Source: Pelomicrobium methylotrophicum
GTDB lineage: Bacteria > Pseudomonadota > Gammaproteobacteria > Burkholderiales > UBA6910
Direction of reading: 5' to 3'
NCBI RefSeq assembly: GCF_008014345.1
Contig: NZ_VPFL01000001.1
Coordinates: 186,001-250,000, forward strand
DNA length: 64,000 nucleotides
In this document: positions 7,454 to 16,874 of the stretch, piece after piece
Position numbering within the stretch: the stretch's first letter is position 1
Layout of the letters: every line of letters begins with the position of its first letter
Translations under genes and position numbers: made by a program
Notes under the pieces: generated by a model
Told to the model about the DNA's origin: nothing
Database searches by the model: none
Seen by the model: only the letters and a program-made list of their open reading frames with translations

Positions 7454-10400
7454 TCAGTAGTTTTCCCGCAGATAGATGATCCGTTCGCTCGCCTTGTACT
7501 GGCCGAAGCTTGCGCGGGCGACCGGATCGTCGTCGTAAAAGGTGGCTACGTTGCCGTCCGGATCCGCGGCGTCGTTCCAGCGACCCTTCAGATAGCGCTT
7601 GCTCTCCGCGGTCAGATCGACGCGAAGCTGGACACTGCCGGTGTTGCCGGCTCCCGGTTTGGTGAGCTTGAGATTGCCCACACCTGCCGAGAAGCTGATG
7701 GTGGGCGCGGGCGCCACGCTGGTCTCGCCCGGATTCAGATTCCCCTGATAGTTGAAAAGCAGCACGTTGGAAGCGGCAAGGCGCGTGCAGCCGTCGTCGC
7801 CGTTGGTGACGAACCCGACCCCGTTCCAGTGCTCGACGCGGATCGGGATGGGTAGATCCAAGAGCTCCGAGCCGTAGGCGTTGGCGAGCCGCAGCCGCCC
7901 GAAGCGCACCCGGGTCTGCCCGACCTTCACGTGGTCGTTGCCGCCCACACCATCCACGTCCAGGTTAAGATCCGCCGGCCGCAGGGCCACCCCGTCGGCG
8001 TCCTGGGGTGCGATACCGAGCTCGAAGGCTTCGAAAGGCCCGTCCGGGTTGTCAGGGCTCGCCCGGCGCAAGCTCACCCGTGCGGCGACCGTCGCCTCCC
8101 CGGCCACGAAGCTGCCGCTCGCGCTCCCCAGGTCGAGGCGCGCGGTGAGATTGGTGGTGCCGTTACGGGCACCGAAGCCGAGGGAAGCGGGCGATCCCGC
8201 CGGGTCGAGCTTAGCGTAGCCGCTCGCGGTGGTGTAGTTTTGGGTCACGCCATCCAAGGCGTTCTTGGCCGAGAGTTTGAAACCCGTCTCCATCGCTTCC
8301 TCCATGTAAGTAAAGGTCGATGCGGGAGAGCAGCCGGCCAGAACCCGGTTGGTCAGGTTCGCATTCGCCACCGTGAAGTACTTGGGGCGGAAGCGGCCGA
8401 CGTAACCGCCGGCGGGGCCGCTCCCGTCCAGCCCGCTGTTGCCGGCAACATTTACGCCGGGGGCGAGGTAGTTGGAAACACTCGCCGAGAGGAAGACGTT
8501 GCCGACCTCGGTGTAACACCAGTCGGTGAGCGTGGCCGCCCCGCCCGACCAGGCGGCAGCCGGCACGGTGGCCGGGCCCGAGCATCCCGCGCCCCGCGCA
8601 GCCGTCCCCAACGCCACACCCGGCAGGTTCGCGATCGCGCTGACAGTCACGTCCGCGGCGAAGTTGGGCGTCATGCCATTGTCGGTGATATTGGCGCCCG
8701 GCAGAGGGTTGCCGGTCCCGTCGTCCTCGGCCGCCGCCCACCGGTAGGCCGCCACCGTCATGGTAAATGGGTCGCCTGCGGCGGCGAGCACCGGGCTTGC
8801 CGGGCTCGTTCCGTGCTGGATGGGGGTGGCGGCATTGGCCCCGCGAAAAGCGAGCCCGAACGGGCGCGTGACAAAGGCGTTGCTTGTGCCCTGAATATAT
8901 ACGCCCGACGGAGGCGGAGGCAGCGCCCGGCGAAACTGCAGGCGGATCTGGCCCGCGTCGGCGTAGCTGAAACTAAAGGGCGCCTCGGCGTTGGCCGTCG
9001 TGAAGCGGAAGTTGATCGTGGCCGGGTAGCCCCCGTTCGGCACAAAAGAAGCGGTGTTGCCGCTCGAGGCGGCGGTGGCGAGGGTGACCGGCTGGGTGCA
9101 GGTGGCGGGGTTGACGCACTGCGCGCCCACCTCGATCGCCACCTCGGATCCGCTTGGGAACAGGCTCACGCAAGCGCCGGTTTGCGTATCGGTGCGGACC
9201 GCCTGCAGATAGAGCGCCTGGGCGCCCGCCCCTACGTTGGAAGGTTTCCCGGCGACCTGGGTGCCGATCGCCAGCGGCGCGTTGGCGCCGTTGCTCACCC
9301 GGAACGCCGACTCCACGAAAGCGATGGCCGGATCTTCCGCTGCGTTTTCGGTCCTCCCCGCGTCGTCGATGAGGTTGACCGAAAGGGTCGCGACCGTGGC
9401 GTGCCGCAGGCGCACGGTGAAGCTCGACTCGCCCCCCGGCCACACGTAGGTCGCCATGCCGTTGTTGGCTCCTGAAGGACTCCAGGCGCCGCTGCCGGAC
9501 ACCAACCCCGGCTGCCACGCCCCGGTGCCGGTGGAAGTGGAAAGCGTGAGTGTACGGCCCGCCGGGGGGCTCACCGGCGCATGGGCCGCATTGTGCGCCG
9601 TGATGGTGATTTCGGCGTAATCGCAGGTCGCGACCGAGGTGGAGAGGACGCCGATGGCATAGTGCTGGAAAACAGGCGCCGGCCGCAGGGCGAGCATGTG
9701 GGTCGTGCCGGTGGCAGGCAACAGAGAAGATTGGAACGATGCGGTTCTGGTGCCGGTCGGACCAGCGGCGGCGCGCGGCTCGGAGTTCATCTCCAGAGAG
9801 ATGCCGGTCACATTGGGAGGCGTCTGGGACGCCACATCCACGCGCTCGGTCATGCCGGAAGGCGGAGTCCATTGGGTCGAAGCGTTGGCTGCATGGCTGC
9901 TCAGGAGCATCGTGTCGGTCACCGCGCCCGTGTCGATGCTCGGCGCGGTGTGTGAGAGCGAGGAAGGCGTGGCCTGCCCGGCCTCGGTGACGATGGGGTT
10001 TGTTGTATCCACGCCCGAGAAACTCGTCATCCCCCCCACCGCGCCCGTGGGTTTGAGCGCACCGCCCAGGGTCCAGGTATAACTTGCCGGCTCCGTGCCC
10101 GTGGCGACGCGCCGGTAGATGAACAGACGATTGCCGTAGACGAGCGGGCTGGAAAAAGGGATCGGGCCCGTCGTCTGATCAACCGTTCTCACGAGCGTCC
10201 AGCCGGCAGGCGGATTCACGGAAGTCACGCATGCGCCGCCGCTTGCCGCGCTGCACGGCTGCAGGGCGATGGAGGCGATCATCACGTCGTTCGCCTGGGT
10301 GCCGGCGGGCACGGGAATCGTGAGCTTGAGCCCTGCCGGGCGCAGCGCGAAGAGCGTGCCGTGGTTGGGGTCCGCGCCCCGGTTCTTGGTCACCGTGTAA

Positions 10401-11086
10401 GGACCGGCCGTCCCGGGCGCGGCCTGCGGGGCGTAGTAGAGCGCGATGGCGGCGTCGTTGCCGGTGGTCGTCCTGGAGCTGTAGGCTTGAGAGAATCCAC
10501 CCAGCGCCCCAAAGGTGTCGTCGTCGGTGCTGTGGGTGGTGACGGCCAGCATGGCGCCGGGGTAATCCGTCGTTTCCGTTCCCGTGGTCACCGTGTTGGC
10601 GTTCTGGTAGGACCAGTTCGAGGCCGCGAGCGGCGCGGTCATGAAGGGTTGCTGCGCGTCCACGCCCGTGAAGCGGGAGATGCGCGCGGCGAGCACGTTG
10701 CAGGTGCCTGACTGGGTGATGGTGGTGGAATCCCCCCCTGTGGCGATGCGCCAGTAGATCGCTGAGGTCAGGTTGGAAACCGGATTGTCCTGGAAAAGAA
10801 GGGTCCAGCCTGGCATGGAGAGGGTGGGCGATGCGCCCGATGCGACGACCGCGATCAGCAGGTCCCCCGCCGCCGTGCCGGGTGGCAAGCCGGGACTGAT
10901 GGAACCGCAGTTCCCACGCACGGCAAAGGAGCCGCTGCCGCCGTAGGCAACTGTGGCGGCCCCGGCCACGGCTGCAGAACTCGCCGCGCGAAACGCGATC
11001 TGGGCCTGCGCCCAACCGGAAAACAGAAAGCCCAGCAGCAGCCCGGCCGCCACAGCCCGCCATCGGAAAAAGAAGAGGCCCTTCAT
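7454..11086 (-). CDS. mshQ: MSHA pilus adhesin-like protein MshQ (DUF6701)
   Basis: 1210-aa secreted protein, last gene of the pilus operon. The start at 11086 overlaps the mshP stop as ATGA; it opens MKGLFFFRW followed by a hydrophobic signal peptide ending AWAQA-like (GWAQAQ). Two related beta-rich domains follow (roughly residues 25-245 and 250-480; both have a P-x-GWTL motif and a YWR/YRRVATG pattern). The C-terminal half carries the DUF6701 signature FTYMEEAMETGFKLSAKNA with NYTT nearby. In MSHA systems this large protein is thought to sit at the pilus tip or surface; binding target unknown. The IS256 element lies 98 bp after its stop. Confidence 0.85.
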   Translation of the reverse strand: MKGLFFFRWRAVAAGLLLGFLFSGWAQAQIAFRAASSAAVAGAATVAYGGSGSFAVRGNCGSISPGLPPGTAAGDLLIAVVASGASPTLSMPGWTLLFQDNPVSNLTSAIYWRIATGGDSTTITQSGTCNVLAARISRFTGVDAQQPFMTAPLAASNWSYQNANTVTTGTETTDYPGAMLAVTTHSTDDDTFGALGGFSQAYSSRTTTGNDAAIALYYAPQAAPGTAGPYTVTKNRGADPNHGTLFALRPAGLKLTIPVPAGTQANDVMIASIALQPCSAASGGACVTSVNPPAGWTLVRTVDQTTGPIPFSSPLVYGNRLFIYRRVATGTEPASYTWTLGGALKPTGAVGGMTSFSGVDTTNPIVTEAGQATPSSLSHTAPSIDTGAVTDTMLLSSHAANASTQWTPPSGMTERVDVASQTPPNVTGISLEMNSEPRAAAGPTGTRTASFQSSLLPATGTTHMLALRPAPVFQHYAIGVLSTSVATCDYAEITITAHNAAHAPVSPPAGRTLTLSTSTGTGAWQPGLVSGSGAWSPSGANNGMATYVWPGGESSFTVRLRHATVATLSVNLIDDAGRTENAAEDPAIAFVESAFRVSNGANAPLAIGTQVAGKPSNVGAGAQALYLQAVRTDTQTGACVSLFPSGSEVAIEVGAQCVNPATCTQPVTLATAASSGNTASFVPNGGYPATINFRFTTANAEAPFSFSYADAGQIRLQFRRALPPPPSGVYIQGTSNAFVTRPFGLAFRGANAATPIQHGTSPASPVLAAAGDPFTMTVAAYRWAAAEDDGTGNPLPGANITDNGMTPNFAADVTVSAIANLPGVALGTAARGAGCSGPATVPAAAWSGGAATLTDWCYTEVGNVFLSASVSNYLAPGVNVAGNSGLDGSGPAGGYVGRFRPKYFTVANANLTNRVLAGCSPASTFTYMEEAMETGFKLSAKNALDGVTQNYTTASGYAKLDPAGSPASLGFGARNGTTNLTARLDLGSASGSFVAGEATVAARVSLRRASPDNPDGPFEAFELGIAPQDADGVALRPADLNLDVDGVGGNDHVKVGQTRVRFGRLRLANAYGSELLDLPIPIRVEHWNGVGFVTNGDDGCTRLAASNVLLFNYQGNLNPGETSVAPAPTISFSAGVGNLKLTKPGAGNTGSVQLRVDLTAESKRYLKGRWNDAADPDGNVATFYDDDPVARASFGQYKASERIIYLRENY

Positions 11087-11556
11087 GGCGCGATCGTCGC
11101 CTGCACTTGCCGCTCTACGTAACGCGCGCCGGGATTCGTGGCGGTGTTGGGGCACGCGCCGCCGCTTGGGGCGTTGCAGGCCGTGGATTTGATGAGAAAG
11201 AGGTTGAAGGGGTTAGGGGTCTGACCCGTCTCGTCGGCGGGGGAAGGAGCACACTCGACGGTGACGGTGAACGCCGAGAGAGTCCCCCCGAAAGTGAGGT
11301 TCTGCGGGCTCGCCGGGCAGGCGTTGCCGCCTTGCGCCACCAGCACCTGGTACATCCCCCACTCGATTCCGGCCTGGGCGGCCCTTAAAGCCCGCGCACC
11401 CTGAAGGTCCAGGCTGCTTGCTGTCTGCTGCAACCCGAAGACAGTCACCACGGCGGCCCCGAGCAGGGCCAGCACCACGACCAGAAACACCGCGGCCACG
11501 GTGCTGAAGCCGCGGACCCCGCGCCGGTTAGGGAAGGTTGAGCACGTGGACCGCAT
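11083..11556 (-). CDS. mshP: MSHA minor pilin MshP (PilX-like)
   Basis: 157-aa pilin-like protein. A short basic leader (to RRGVRG) precedes FSTVAAVFLVVVLALLG, a type IV pilin-type N-terminal helix that lacks the usual glutamate at mature position 5, as is common in PilX/MshP proteins. The body has cysteines (C-P-A-S, VECAP, TACNA, ACPN) that may form disulfides. The chosen start overlaps the restored end of mshO by 29 nt. The stop overlaps mshQ. Role: minor pilin in pilus assembly, by position and form. Confidence 0.75.
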   Translation of the reverse strand: MRSTCSTFPNRRGVRGFSTVAAVFLVVVLALLGAAVVTVFGLQQTASSLDLQGARALRAAQAGIEWGMYQVLVAQGGNACPASPQNLTFGGTLSAFTVTVECAPSPADETGQTPNPFNLFLIKSTACNAPSGGACPNTATNPGARYVERQVQATIAP

Positions 11557-12384
11557 GGTAGAGCGTCACCGATTCACCGAGTCGGCCGATCGTGAGGCCG
11601 AGGGTCACCAGCCCGGCCCTCACGTTGGCAATCGAGCCGTCGTAGGTGATGAGGCAGCCCGTCACGTCGGAGGCGGCGAGCGCTTGCGACCCGCCGGAGG
11701 GCGGCGTAGGCTGGGCCGCGGCGATGGGTAGTTCCAATAGCGCCGGATGACTTTCGCTCCCGGATCGCATTCGTAGGTCACGGGATAAGACACCACCTGG
11801 AAGCGATGGGCCGGTGACTCCAATGGAAACCGGAACGGGTTGATGGCGATGTGGTTGAGGGGAGTGCCGGTCGCGCTGGTGGCTGAGCTCAGGTTGTCCC
11901 CCGCGTAGGCGTCCGCACCCGGAAGCCCGAGGTTGTAGACGACGATCCTGTTCTGCTCGCCCGGGACCAGGGTGATGGGCGGGCCCAGCACGTCGAAGGA
12001 GGCGTCCGGCGCGGAGAAGTCCAGGGGATCCCCCGTTCCATTGGCGGCTTTCTGGCGCCGGTACCGCCCTCCGGCGCTCGTCTGCAAAAACTCTAGATAC
12101 GTCTTCCCTCCCACGGTCGCCACGCGGATGCTGTTGGGCAACGCGAGCCGCACGTCCCGGGCCATGCGCCGCAGCGCCGTGTCGGCCTCGTCGGTCAACT
12201 CCGCACGGCGCGCGGCATCCACGTAGCCCTGCACGGGGCCGCGGATGAAAAGCGCCACCGCGGCGGCCACGATCCCCGTGACGGCGATGACCACCACGGC
12301 TTCGACCAGGGTGAAGCCGCCCCGGCGGCCGCGCAGAACGCGGCCGGGCGCGGAAAGCCTGTCAATGGGCCGCAACCCCGTCAT
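11528..12384 (-). CDS. mshO: MSHA minor pilin MshO, with a one-base frameshift
   Basis: Starts MTGLRPIDRL at 12384, 11 nt after mshD. A basic leader ending GRRGG precedes FTLVEAVVVIAVTG, the prepilin-peptidase site and helix with Glu5. The main frame runs through YECDPGAKVIRRYWNYP and then becomes low-complexity (PSPRPSLRRPP). The conserved MshO tail, GCLITYDGSIANVRAG and ESVTLYHAVHVLNLP, continues in a second frame to a stop at 11528. A one-base loss in the TACCCATC stretch (about 11730-11740) would explain this. It could be a real mutation or a sequencing error; if real, MshO loses about 70 C-terminal residues. Confidence 0.75.
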
Positions 12385-12395
12385 GAGGCCCCCGG

Positions 12396-12968
12396 TCACG
12401 GCACCGCGACGGGCGAATGGCGGGTGCGGTAGCCGTCCACCGTAACCGAGGTCCCCGCCGGACCGGTCACGGTCACCGTCACCCGCAGGCCCGCCCCTGT
12501 CGGCACGCCGCCCACCCCTTCGGGCGTCACGGCGACCACCGCGCGGTAGGCGCTCAATTCGGGAAAACAATTGCCCGCCAGGTCGCAGATGCCAGCCGGC
12601 GTGGCCGTCGCGGTGTCGAAGCCGTGGTAGTCGTTCACGTTGTCGAAGGGCGAAGTCGCAGAATAGCGGCTCTCTCCCGGCTCCGGCCCCAAGGCCTCCG
12701 GCGTCGTGCAATCGCTGGGGCCGGTGGCCGTGGGGGCATTCGGGTCGTCCGGATCGCAATAGGTGAACGGCATCAGCAGCACCTCTTCCAGCAGTGACTC
12801 GGCGATGGCGAGGGCCTGCTTCTCAACCAGGGGGTCGCTGGAATGCCGGGCGGTGAAATGAAGGACGGAAAGAATGCCGGCCACGCCGACCCCCACCACG
12901 ACAATGAAGACCAGCAGCTCCACTAGGGTGAGGCCACGGCCCGCGGAAGGGGGAGGGCGCCGTCTCAT
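12396..12968 (-). CDS. mshD: MSHA minor pilin MshD
   Basis: 190-aa prepilin-like protein. Start MRRRPPPSAGRG at 12968 overlaps the mshC stop (ATGA). Cleavage would occur at GRG|LTLVELLVFIVVVG; the mature Glu5 is present. The body contains four cysteines in CDPDD, DCTTPE, GICDLAGNCFPE contexts and a C-terminal beta-rich segment (VTVTVTGPAGTSVTVDGY). The position between mshC and mshO matches the MSHA order of Vibrio. Role: minor pilin, probably priming or tip complex. Confidence 0.8.
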   Translation of the reverse strand: MRRRPPPSAGRGLTLVELLVFIVVVGVGVAGILSVLHFTARHSSDPLVEKQALAIAESLLEEVLLMPFTYCDPDDPNAPTATGPSDCTTPEALGPEPGESRYSATSPFDNVNDYHGFDTATATPAGICDLAGNCFPELSAYRAVVAVTPEGVGGVPTGAGLRVTVTVTGPAGTSVTVDGYRTRHSPVAVP

Positions 12969-13453
12969 CCGTGCACATAGCCGGTTTCGGACTCCACCAC
13001 GATCATCCGGGGAACATCGCCCGTCACCGTGATGGAGACGCCCGTGCTCGGCCGGCCGAGGCCATCGAAACGAAAGGACGCCGGACTGAGACTGACGCCC
13101 GCCGGCGCGGCGACCGAAAGGGCGCCGCCCCGGACCGGGTCCGTCACGGGCGTCCCGCAGCCGGGATCGTAACAGACCTGAATGCCCGAAGCCGTGACAT
13201 TCACCCACACCGTTCGCCGCTGGGCAATGGCCACCTTCTGCGCGTGGCGCACCGCCGCCAGTGCCTGATCATGGAAAGCGCGCGCGTCGAAGGTGATGCG
13301 CTCGAAAAACTTCGGCAGCACGGCCACGGCCAGCACGCCGAGGATGACGATCACGATCACCAGCTCCACCAGCGTGAAGCCGCCCGCAAGCCTGGGCGCG
13401 CGCAGCCGCTGCCGAGACCTTGAAGCGGAATCGCGGGGTTGATACCGTTGCAT
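12965..13453 (-). CDS. mshC: MSHA minor pilin MshC-like
   Basis: About 162 aa. The mature part starts at GG|FTLVELVIVIVILG with Glu5, then LAVAVLPKFFERITFD, typical of GspH/MshC-type pilins. The start MQRYQPRDS at 13453 gives a 29-residue leader; MRTFFNQPES at 13489 is an alternative, and neither has a strong ribosome binding site. A cysteine pair lies at VCYDPGCG. A 200-bp gap before this gene, with no recognisable gene in it, separates it from the glycosyltransferase. Confidence 0.75.
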   Translation of the reverse strand: MQRYQPRDSASRSRQRLRAPRLAGGFTLVELVIVIVILGVLAVAVLPKFFERITFDARAFHDQALAAVRHAQKVAIAQRRTVWVNVTASGIQVCYDPGCGTPVTDPVRGGALSVAAPAGVSLSPASFRFDGLGRPSTGVSITVTGDVPRMIVVESETGYVHG

Positions 13454-13660
13454 CGCCGCGCTCTCTGGCTGGTTAAAGAACGTCCTCATCTGCTCGAACT
13501 GGGCAAGCCCCCGAGCATGACGTCTTCCAAGGACGGAGTCGGTTCCTGCTTTCAGGCATTCGGCCCCTGCATGATCCTTTCCAATGCGGCGATATCGAGT
13601 CGGTCGATAGGGCGGTTCGCCAGGCAAATCATCGGAGTCTGGCCATTATCTTACCTTCAT

Positions 13661-15841
13661 TCACTCGACTGCGTAATAAGCCGGCAACCGGCGCCCCTCG
13701 AGCGCAGCCTCGTGGGCGGCGCGGTAGAACGTCTCCAGACGGCGCGTGAAGCGCTCGCCGTCGCATAAGGGGCTTTCTGCCATGCGCGACCGCAGGACGG
13801 TGCGCAGCGCATGCAGCGGGCGGGGATCGGCGGCCAGAGCGACCGCGCGTGCGATGTAATCGCGCACGCCAGCGGCGGAAAACTGCTGGTCCAGGCCCAG
13901 GTTGATGTTCATCGCGTGCGTCTGCCGGCTCACCATGGTCGCACCGGGGACGGTCAGCGTCGGCACGCCCATCCAGAAGGCTTCGAGGCTCGTCGCCCCG
14001 CCGGTGAAGGGAAAGGGATCGAGGCAGAGGTCGACCATAGCGAATTCCTCGAGCATTTCGCCATGGGGCCCGCCGGCTGAAAATGTCAGGCGCCCGCAGT
14101 CGATGCCGCAGGCCGCGAAGCGCGCCGCCAGATCGGCCTTGACCCAAGGGTCCTTGAGCGCGCCGGCCTTGAGCCAGAGGCGGCTTCCCGGGGCACGGCG
14201 CAGGATTTCGGCCCAGACCTCGACGACCTCGTCGTTGATCTTGGCAAGCCGGTTGAAACAGCCAAAGGTAAACGGCAGGCCGCGCTGCGTCGGCGCCGGC
14301 GCCGGTGGGGGCGCGTAAGGCGGGGGAAAGAAGCAGAAGCGCGTGCTGCCGAGGTAGATCGGCGTCTCGCTGAAATACTGCCCGCATTCGGGCGGCGAAG
14401 TGTGCGGATCGGTGAGCAGATAATCGATCTCGGCAAGGCCCGTTGAATGAAAATAGCCGATCCATGTGACCTGCACCGGCGCGGCGCGGCGCGCGAAAAC
14501 GGTCAGGCGGTGGAAAGCAGTATGGCCGGATAGATCGACAAGAATGTCGATGCCCTCGTCACGGATGCGCTGGGCCAAGTCGGCTTCGTCTTCATCGAAG
14601 ACGTCGTGCCAGGCGGCAAAGTGCCGCTTGAGCTCGCGTGTCATGTTGTCTTCGCGCAGCGTTGTCGAGAAGGCGATCGGCTGCACCGTCTTCCGGTCGT
14701 GCAGCGCGAGGATTTGCAGCAGCAGCGAGCCGACCGGATGACGGCAGAGGTCACCGGAGACGTAGCCAACACGCAAGGGCAAACGCTTCCTCGCTCTCGG
14801 CGGGGGAGTAGACACAGGCGAGCCGGCGGCATAGCGTTCGGCCCAGCGTCGATGCCGCTCGTAGAGTTCGGCGGGCGGCAGATGCGGTAGATAATTGCCC
14901 TCGAACAGCCAGTTGGAGGCCAGCCCCGATAGATCCCGGGCCTGTTCGTAGAGCTGACCATAGAGGCGGTCGGAGATTTCGGTGTGACCGCTCGAGGAGC
15001 TGACCGAAGCTAGCACCAGCCGGGCGCTGAGATGATCGGGCTCACGCGCCAGGATGCGCAAGGCCAGTTCGTGCGCCCGCGATAGATGCCCGGCAGCCTG
15101 ATGGCCGTTGGCCAGGGTGACGAGCAGGCCGAGACTTTCTCCCTCGCGGGCGAGGCGCTTCTCGAGATACTCGAGCGCGGGGGCCAGGGCGAAGCTGTCG
15201 CCGACGAGCACGGCGAGCAGGTATTCCGCTTCGGGAAAATCCTTTTTGATCGTGAGTGCTTTTCGCAAAAGCTCGACCGCCTTGCGCCCGCGGCCGAGCT
15301 GCAGCAGGGCATTGGCGGTATTGAGCAGGAGTTCGGGAACGTCGGGGTGGCGCCGCAGCAGCTTTTCGCCGAGCGCGCGCGCCGCCTCGAACTGGCCGGT
15401 CTCGGCCAGCGCCGCCACGCGATTGACCTGGGCCGGCAGCAGGTCCGGCTCCTTCACCAACGCCTGGTCGAGTAGCCGTAGGGCTTGCTGCGGACGGCCA
15501 TGGATCAGTTCGAGTTCGGCGAGGTTGGTCAGGGCGCGCGGCTGATCGGGCACGAGCCGCAAGGCTTCATCGAGGTCGGCGCGCGCCGCCTCGAATCGTT
15601 CGCCCCGGCGGGCGAGCGCCGCGCGGGTGACGAGCAGGCTGGCCTTAAGCGGGTCGTCGGGCGAGAGCGCGAAGGCTTCGTCCAGCAGCGCTTCCGCTTC
15701 CGCCTCGTCTCCCCGCTCCAGGGCGGCGCGCGCCAGGGTCTGCAAGGCGACAGGATCGCCGCTGCGCGCCCTCCGGCGCAGGGCGGCGTGGGCGAAATAC
15801 TCCCCGCCCCAGCGCCGCAACAGACGCGCAAGCCAGCCCAT
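13661..15841 (-). CDS. TPR / SPINDLY-type O-GlcNAc transferase (GT41)
   Basis: 726 aa. Residues 1 to about 330 are tetratricopeptide repeats (for example ALTNLAELELIHGRPQQALR and VELLRKALTIKKDFPEAEYL). Residues from about 350 form the GT41 catalytic region: LRVGYVSGDLCRHPVG, DEGIDILVDLSGHTAFHRL, PVQVTWIGYFHSTGL, FTFGCFNRLAKI, DPFPFTGGATSLEAFWMGVP and TLTVPG. These are the landmark segments of bacterial O-linked GlcNAc transferase-like proteins that glycosylate Ser/Thr of protein targets. The start is 4 nt after the methyltransferase stop, so it is co-transcribed with the pilin genes. The simplest inference is pilin glycosylation in the cytoplasm before assembly; the sugar donor cannot be told from sequence. 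Confidence 0.9.
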   Translation of the reverse strand: MGWLARLLRRWGGEYFAHAALRRRARSGDPVALQTLARAALERGDEAEAEALLDEAFALSPDDPLKASLLVTRAALARRGERFEAARADLDEALRLVPDQPRALTNLAELELIHGRPQQALRLLDQALVKEPDLLPAQVNRVAALAETGQFEAARALGEKLLRRHPDVPELLLNTANALLQLGRGRKAVELLRKALTIKKDFPEAEYLLAVLVGDSFALAPALEYLEKRLAREGESLGLLVTLANGHQAAGHLSRAHELALRILAREPDHLSARLVLASVSSSSGHTEISDRLYGQLYEQARDLSGLASNWLFEGNYLPHLPPAELYERHRRWAERYAAGSPVSTPPPRARKRLPLRVGYVSGDLCRHPVGSLLLQILALHDRKTVQPIAFSTTLREDNMTRELKRHFAAWHDVFDEDEADLAQRIRDEGIDILVDLSGHTAFHRLTVFARRAAPVQVTWIGYFHSTGLAEIDYLLTDPHTSPPECGQYFSETPIYLGSTRFCFFPPPYAPPPAPAPTQRGLPFTFGCFNRLAKINDEVVEVWAEILRRAPGSRLWLKAGALKDPWVKADLAARFAACGIDCGRLTFSAGGPHGEMLEEFAMVDLCLDPFPFTGGATSLEAFWMGVPTLTVPGATMVSRQTHAMNINLGLDQQFSAAGVRDYIARAVALAADPRPLHALRTVLRSRMAESPLCDGERFTRRLETFYRAAHEAALEGRRLPAYYAVE

Positions 15842-15844
15842 GGA

Positions 15845-16552
15845 TCAGGCGCGCGGTGCGAGATAAGCGGCTGCCAGCCGCTCGAGCTCCTCGGGCGGGG
15901 TGGGAATGGGCCGGGCCAGACACCAGAGATCGAAATGGGCCGGCCGGCGGAACGCGAACACCGCCGGGAACCCCGCCTCGCGCATAGCCGTAGAGAGGGT
16001 ACGCACGGTGAAGCCGCACTTGTGGCTCATGGTTTGCGGGGCACGTTCGACGAACGGCCGATAGCTAAAGACGATGTCGAAGGGCGTGACTGGGCCGGCG
16101 GGCGAAATGTAGGCGACCTCATCGATGCGGTCGGCAGCGATCATTTCCGCTGCAGCCTGCAGGTCGGGGCAGGTGGTCACCAGCATGCCGTCCGGACGCA
16201 GCACGCGCCGGCATTCCGCGAGGGCCTGCGGGACTTCGAACCAGTACAGATGCTCGATGGTGTGGGAACTGAATACGGCATCAACGCTGCCGTCCGGTAC
16301 CAAGGTCAGGTCCGCAAACGAGGCGAGCAGATGGGGACGGGCCGCCGGGTCGAGATCGACGCGAATCTCGCGCCAGCCGCTCTGAAATCCTGAAGGTAGA
16401 CTGCGGATGTCCGCCTGTCCGCAGCCGATATGCAGCAGCAGCCGCTCGTCGCCATCGCGCCTGAAAAGGGAGTCTGCTCCCTCCTGACCGGATACGGAAC
16501 CGTCATCGGCAGGCAGGCCGAAATAGCGGGAAAGCCAGCGCGGCAACGTCAT
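15845..16552 (-). CDS. SAM-dependent methyltransferase, pilus operon
   Basis: 235 aa, class I fold. Motif I is LLLHIGCGQADI. The acidic end of strand 2 is IRVDLDPAARP. Motif IV/post-I is DAVFSSHTIEHLYWFEVPQA, followed by ECRRVLRPDGMLVTTCPDL. The start MTLPRWLSRYFG at 16552 overlaps the upstream stop as ATGA; a longer reading has no support. Its position directly before the GT41 gene suggests action on a glycan or on the pilin, or synthesis of a methylated sugar. The substrate is unknown. Confidence 0.85.
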   Translation of the reverse strand: MTLPRWLSRYFGLPADDGSVSGQEGADSLFRRDGDERLLLHIGCGQADIRSLPSGFQSGWREIRVDLDPAARPHLLASFADLTLVPDGSVDAVFSSHTIEHLYWFEVPQALAECRRVLRPDGMLVTTCPDLQAAAEMIAADRIDEVAYISPAGPVTPFDIVFSYRPFVERAPQTMSHKCGFTVRTLSTAMREAGFPAVFAFRRPAHFDLWCLARPIPTPPEELERLAAAYLAPRA

Positions 16553-16827
16553 CGGCTTCCGGCGAGATAGACGTTCAGAATGATCGCCAGAACCAAGGGG
16601 CGCAACGCTTCGCCGGGAACGCCCCGCCGGGCGAGCTCCTTCTGCAGCGCATGGAGCAGGCAGATGCGCTGCCACCAGGAAAGCGGCTCACCGGCGAGAT
16701 CGCGCTTCAGCGCCGCGATGAAGCGTTCGATCGCCGCCTCCCAGTCAGACCGATTCGGCTTGCGCTTCGCACGGGGACGCACCTCGTCCCACAACGCGAG
16801 CCAACGCTGAAGGCGCTGTCGATCCAT
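16549..16827 (-). CDS. Uncharacterised 92-aa protein in the pilus operon
   Basis: Soluble, helix-rich, Arg/Trp-rich small protein (MDRQRLQRWLALWDEV at the start, LSWWQRICLLHALQKELARR near the middle). There is no signal peptide; a short hydrophobic end (PLVLAIILNVYLAGSR) may be a helix. It starts 47 nt after the major pilin and its stop overlaps the methyltransferase ATG (ATGA), so it is translated with the modification genes. I recognise no family. Confidence 0.6.
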   Translation of the reverse strand: MDRQRLQRWLALWDEVRPRAKRKPNRSDWEAAIERFIAALKRDLAGEPLSWWQRICLLHALQKELARRGVPGEALRPLVLAIILNVYLAGSR

Positions 16828-16874
16828 GACGAGGCAGGCGGGGCGGAGCAGCCCCGCCCGGTCCGCCCTGTCGA

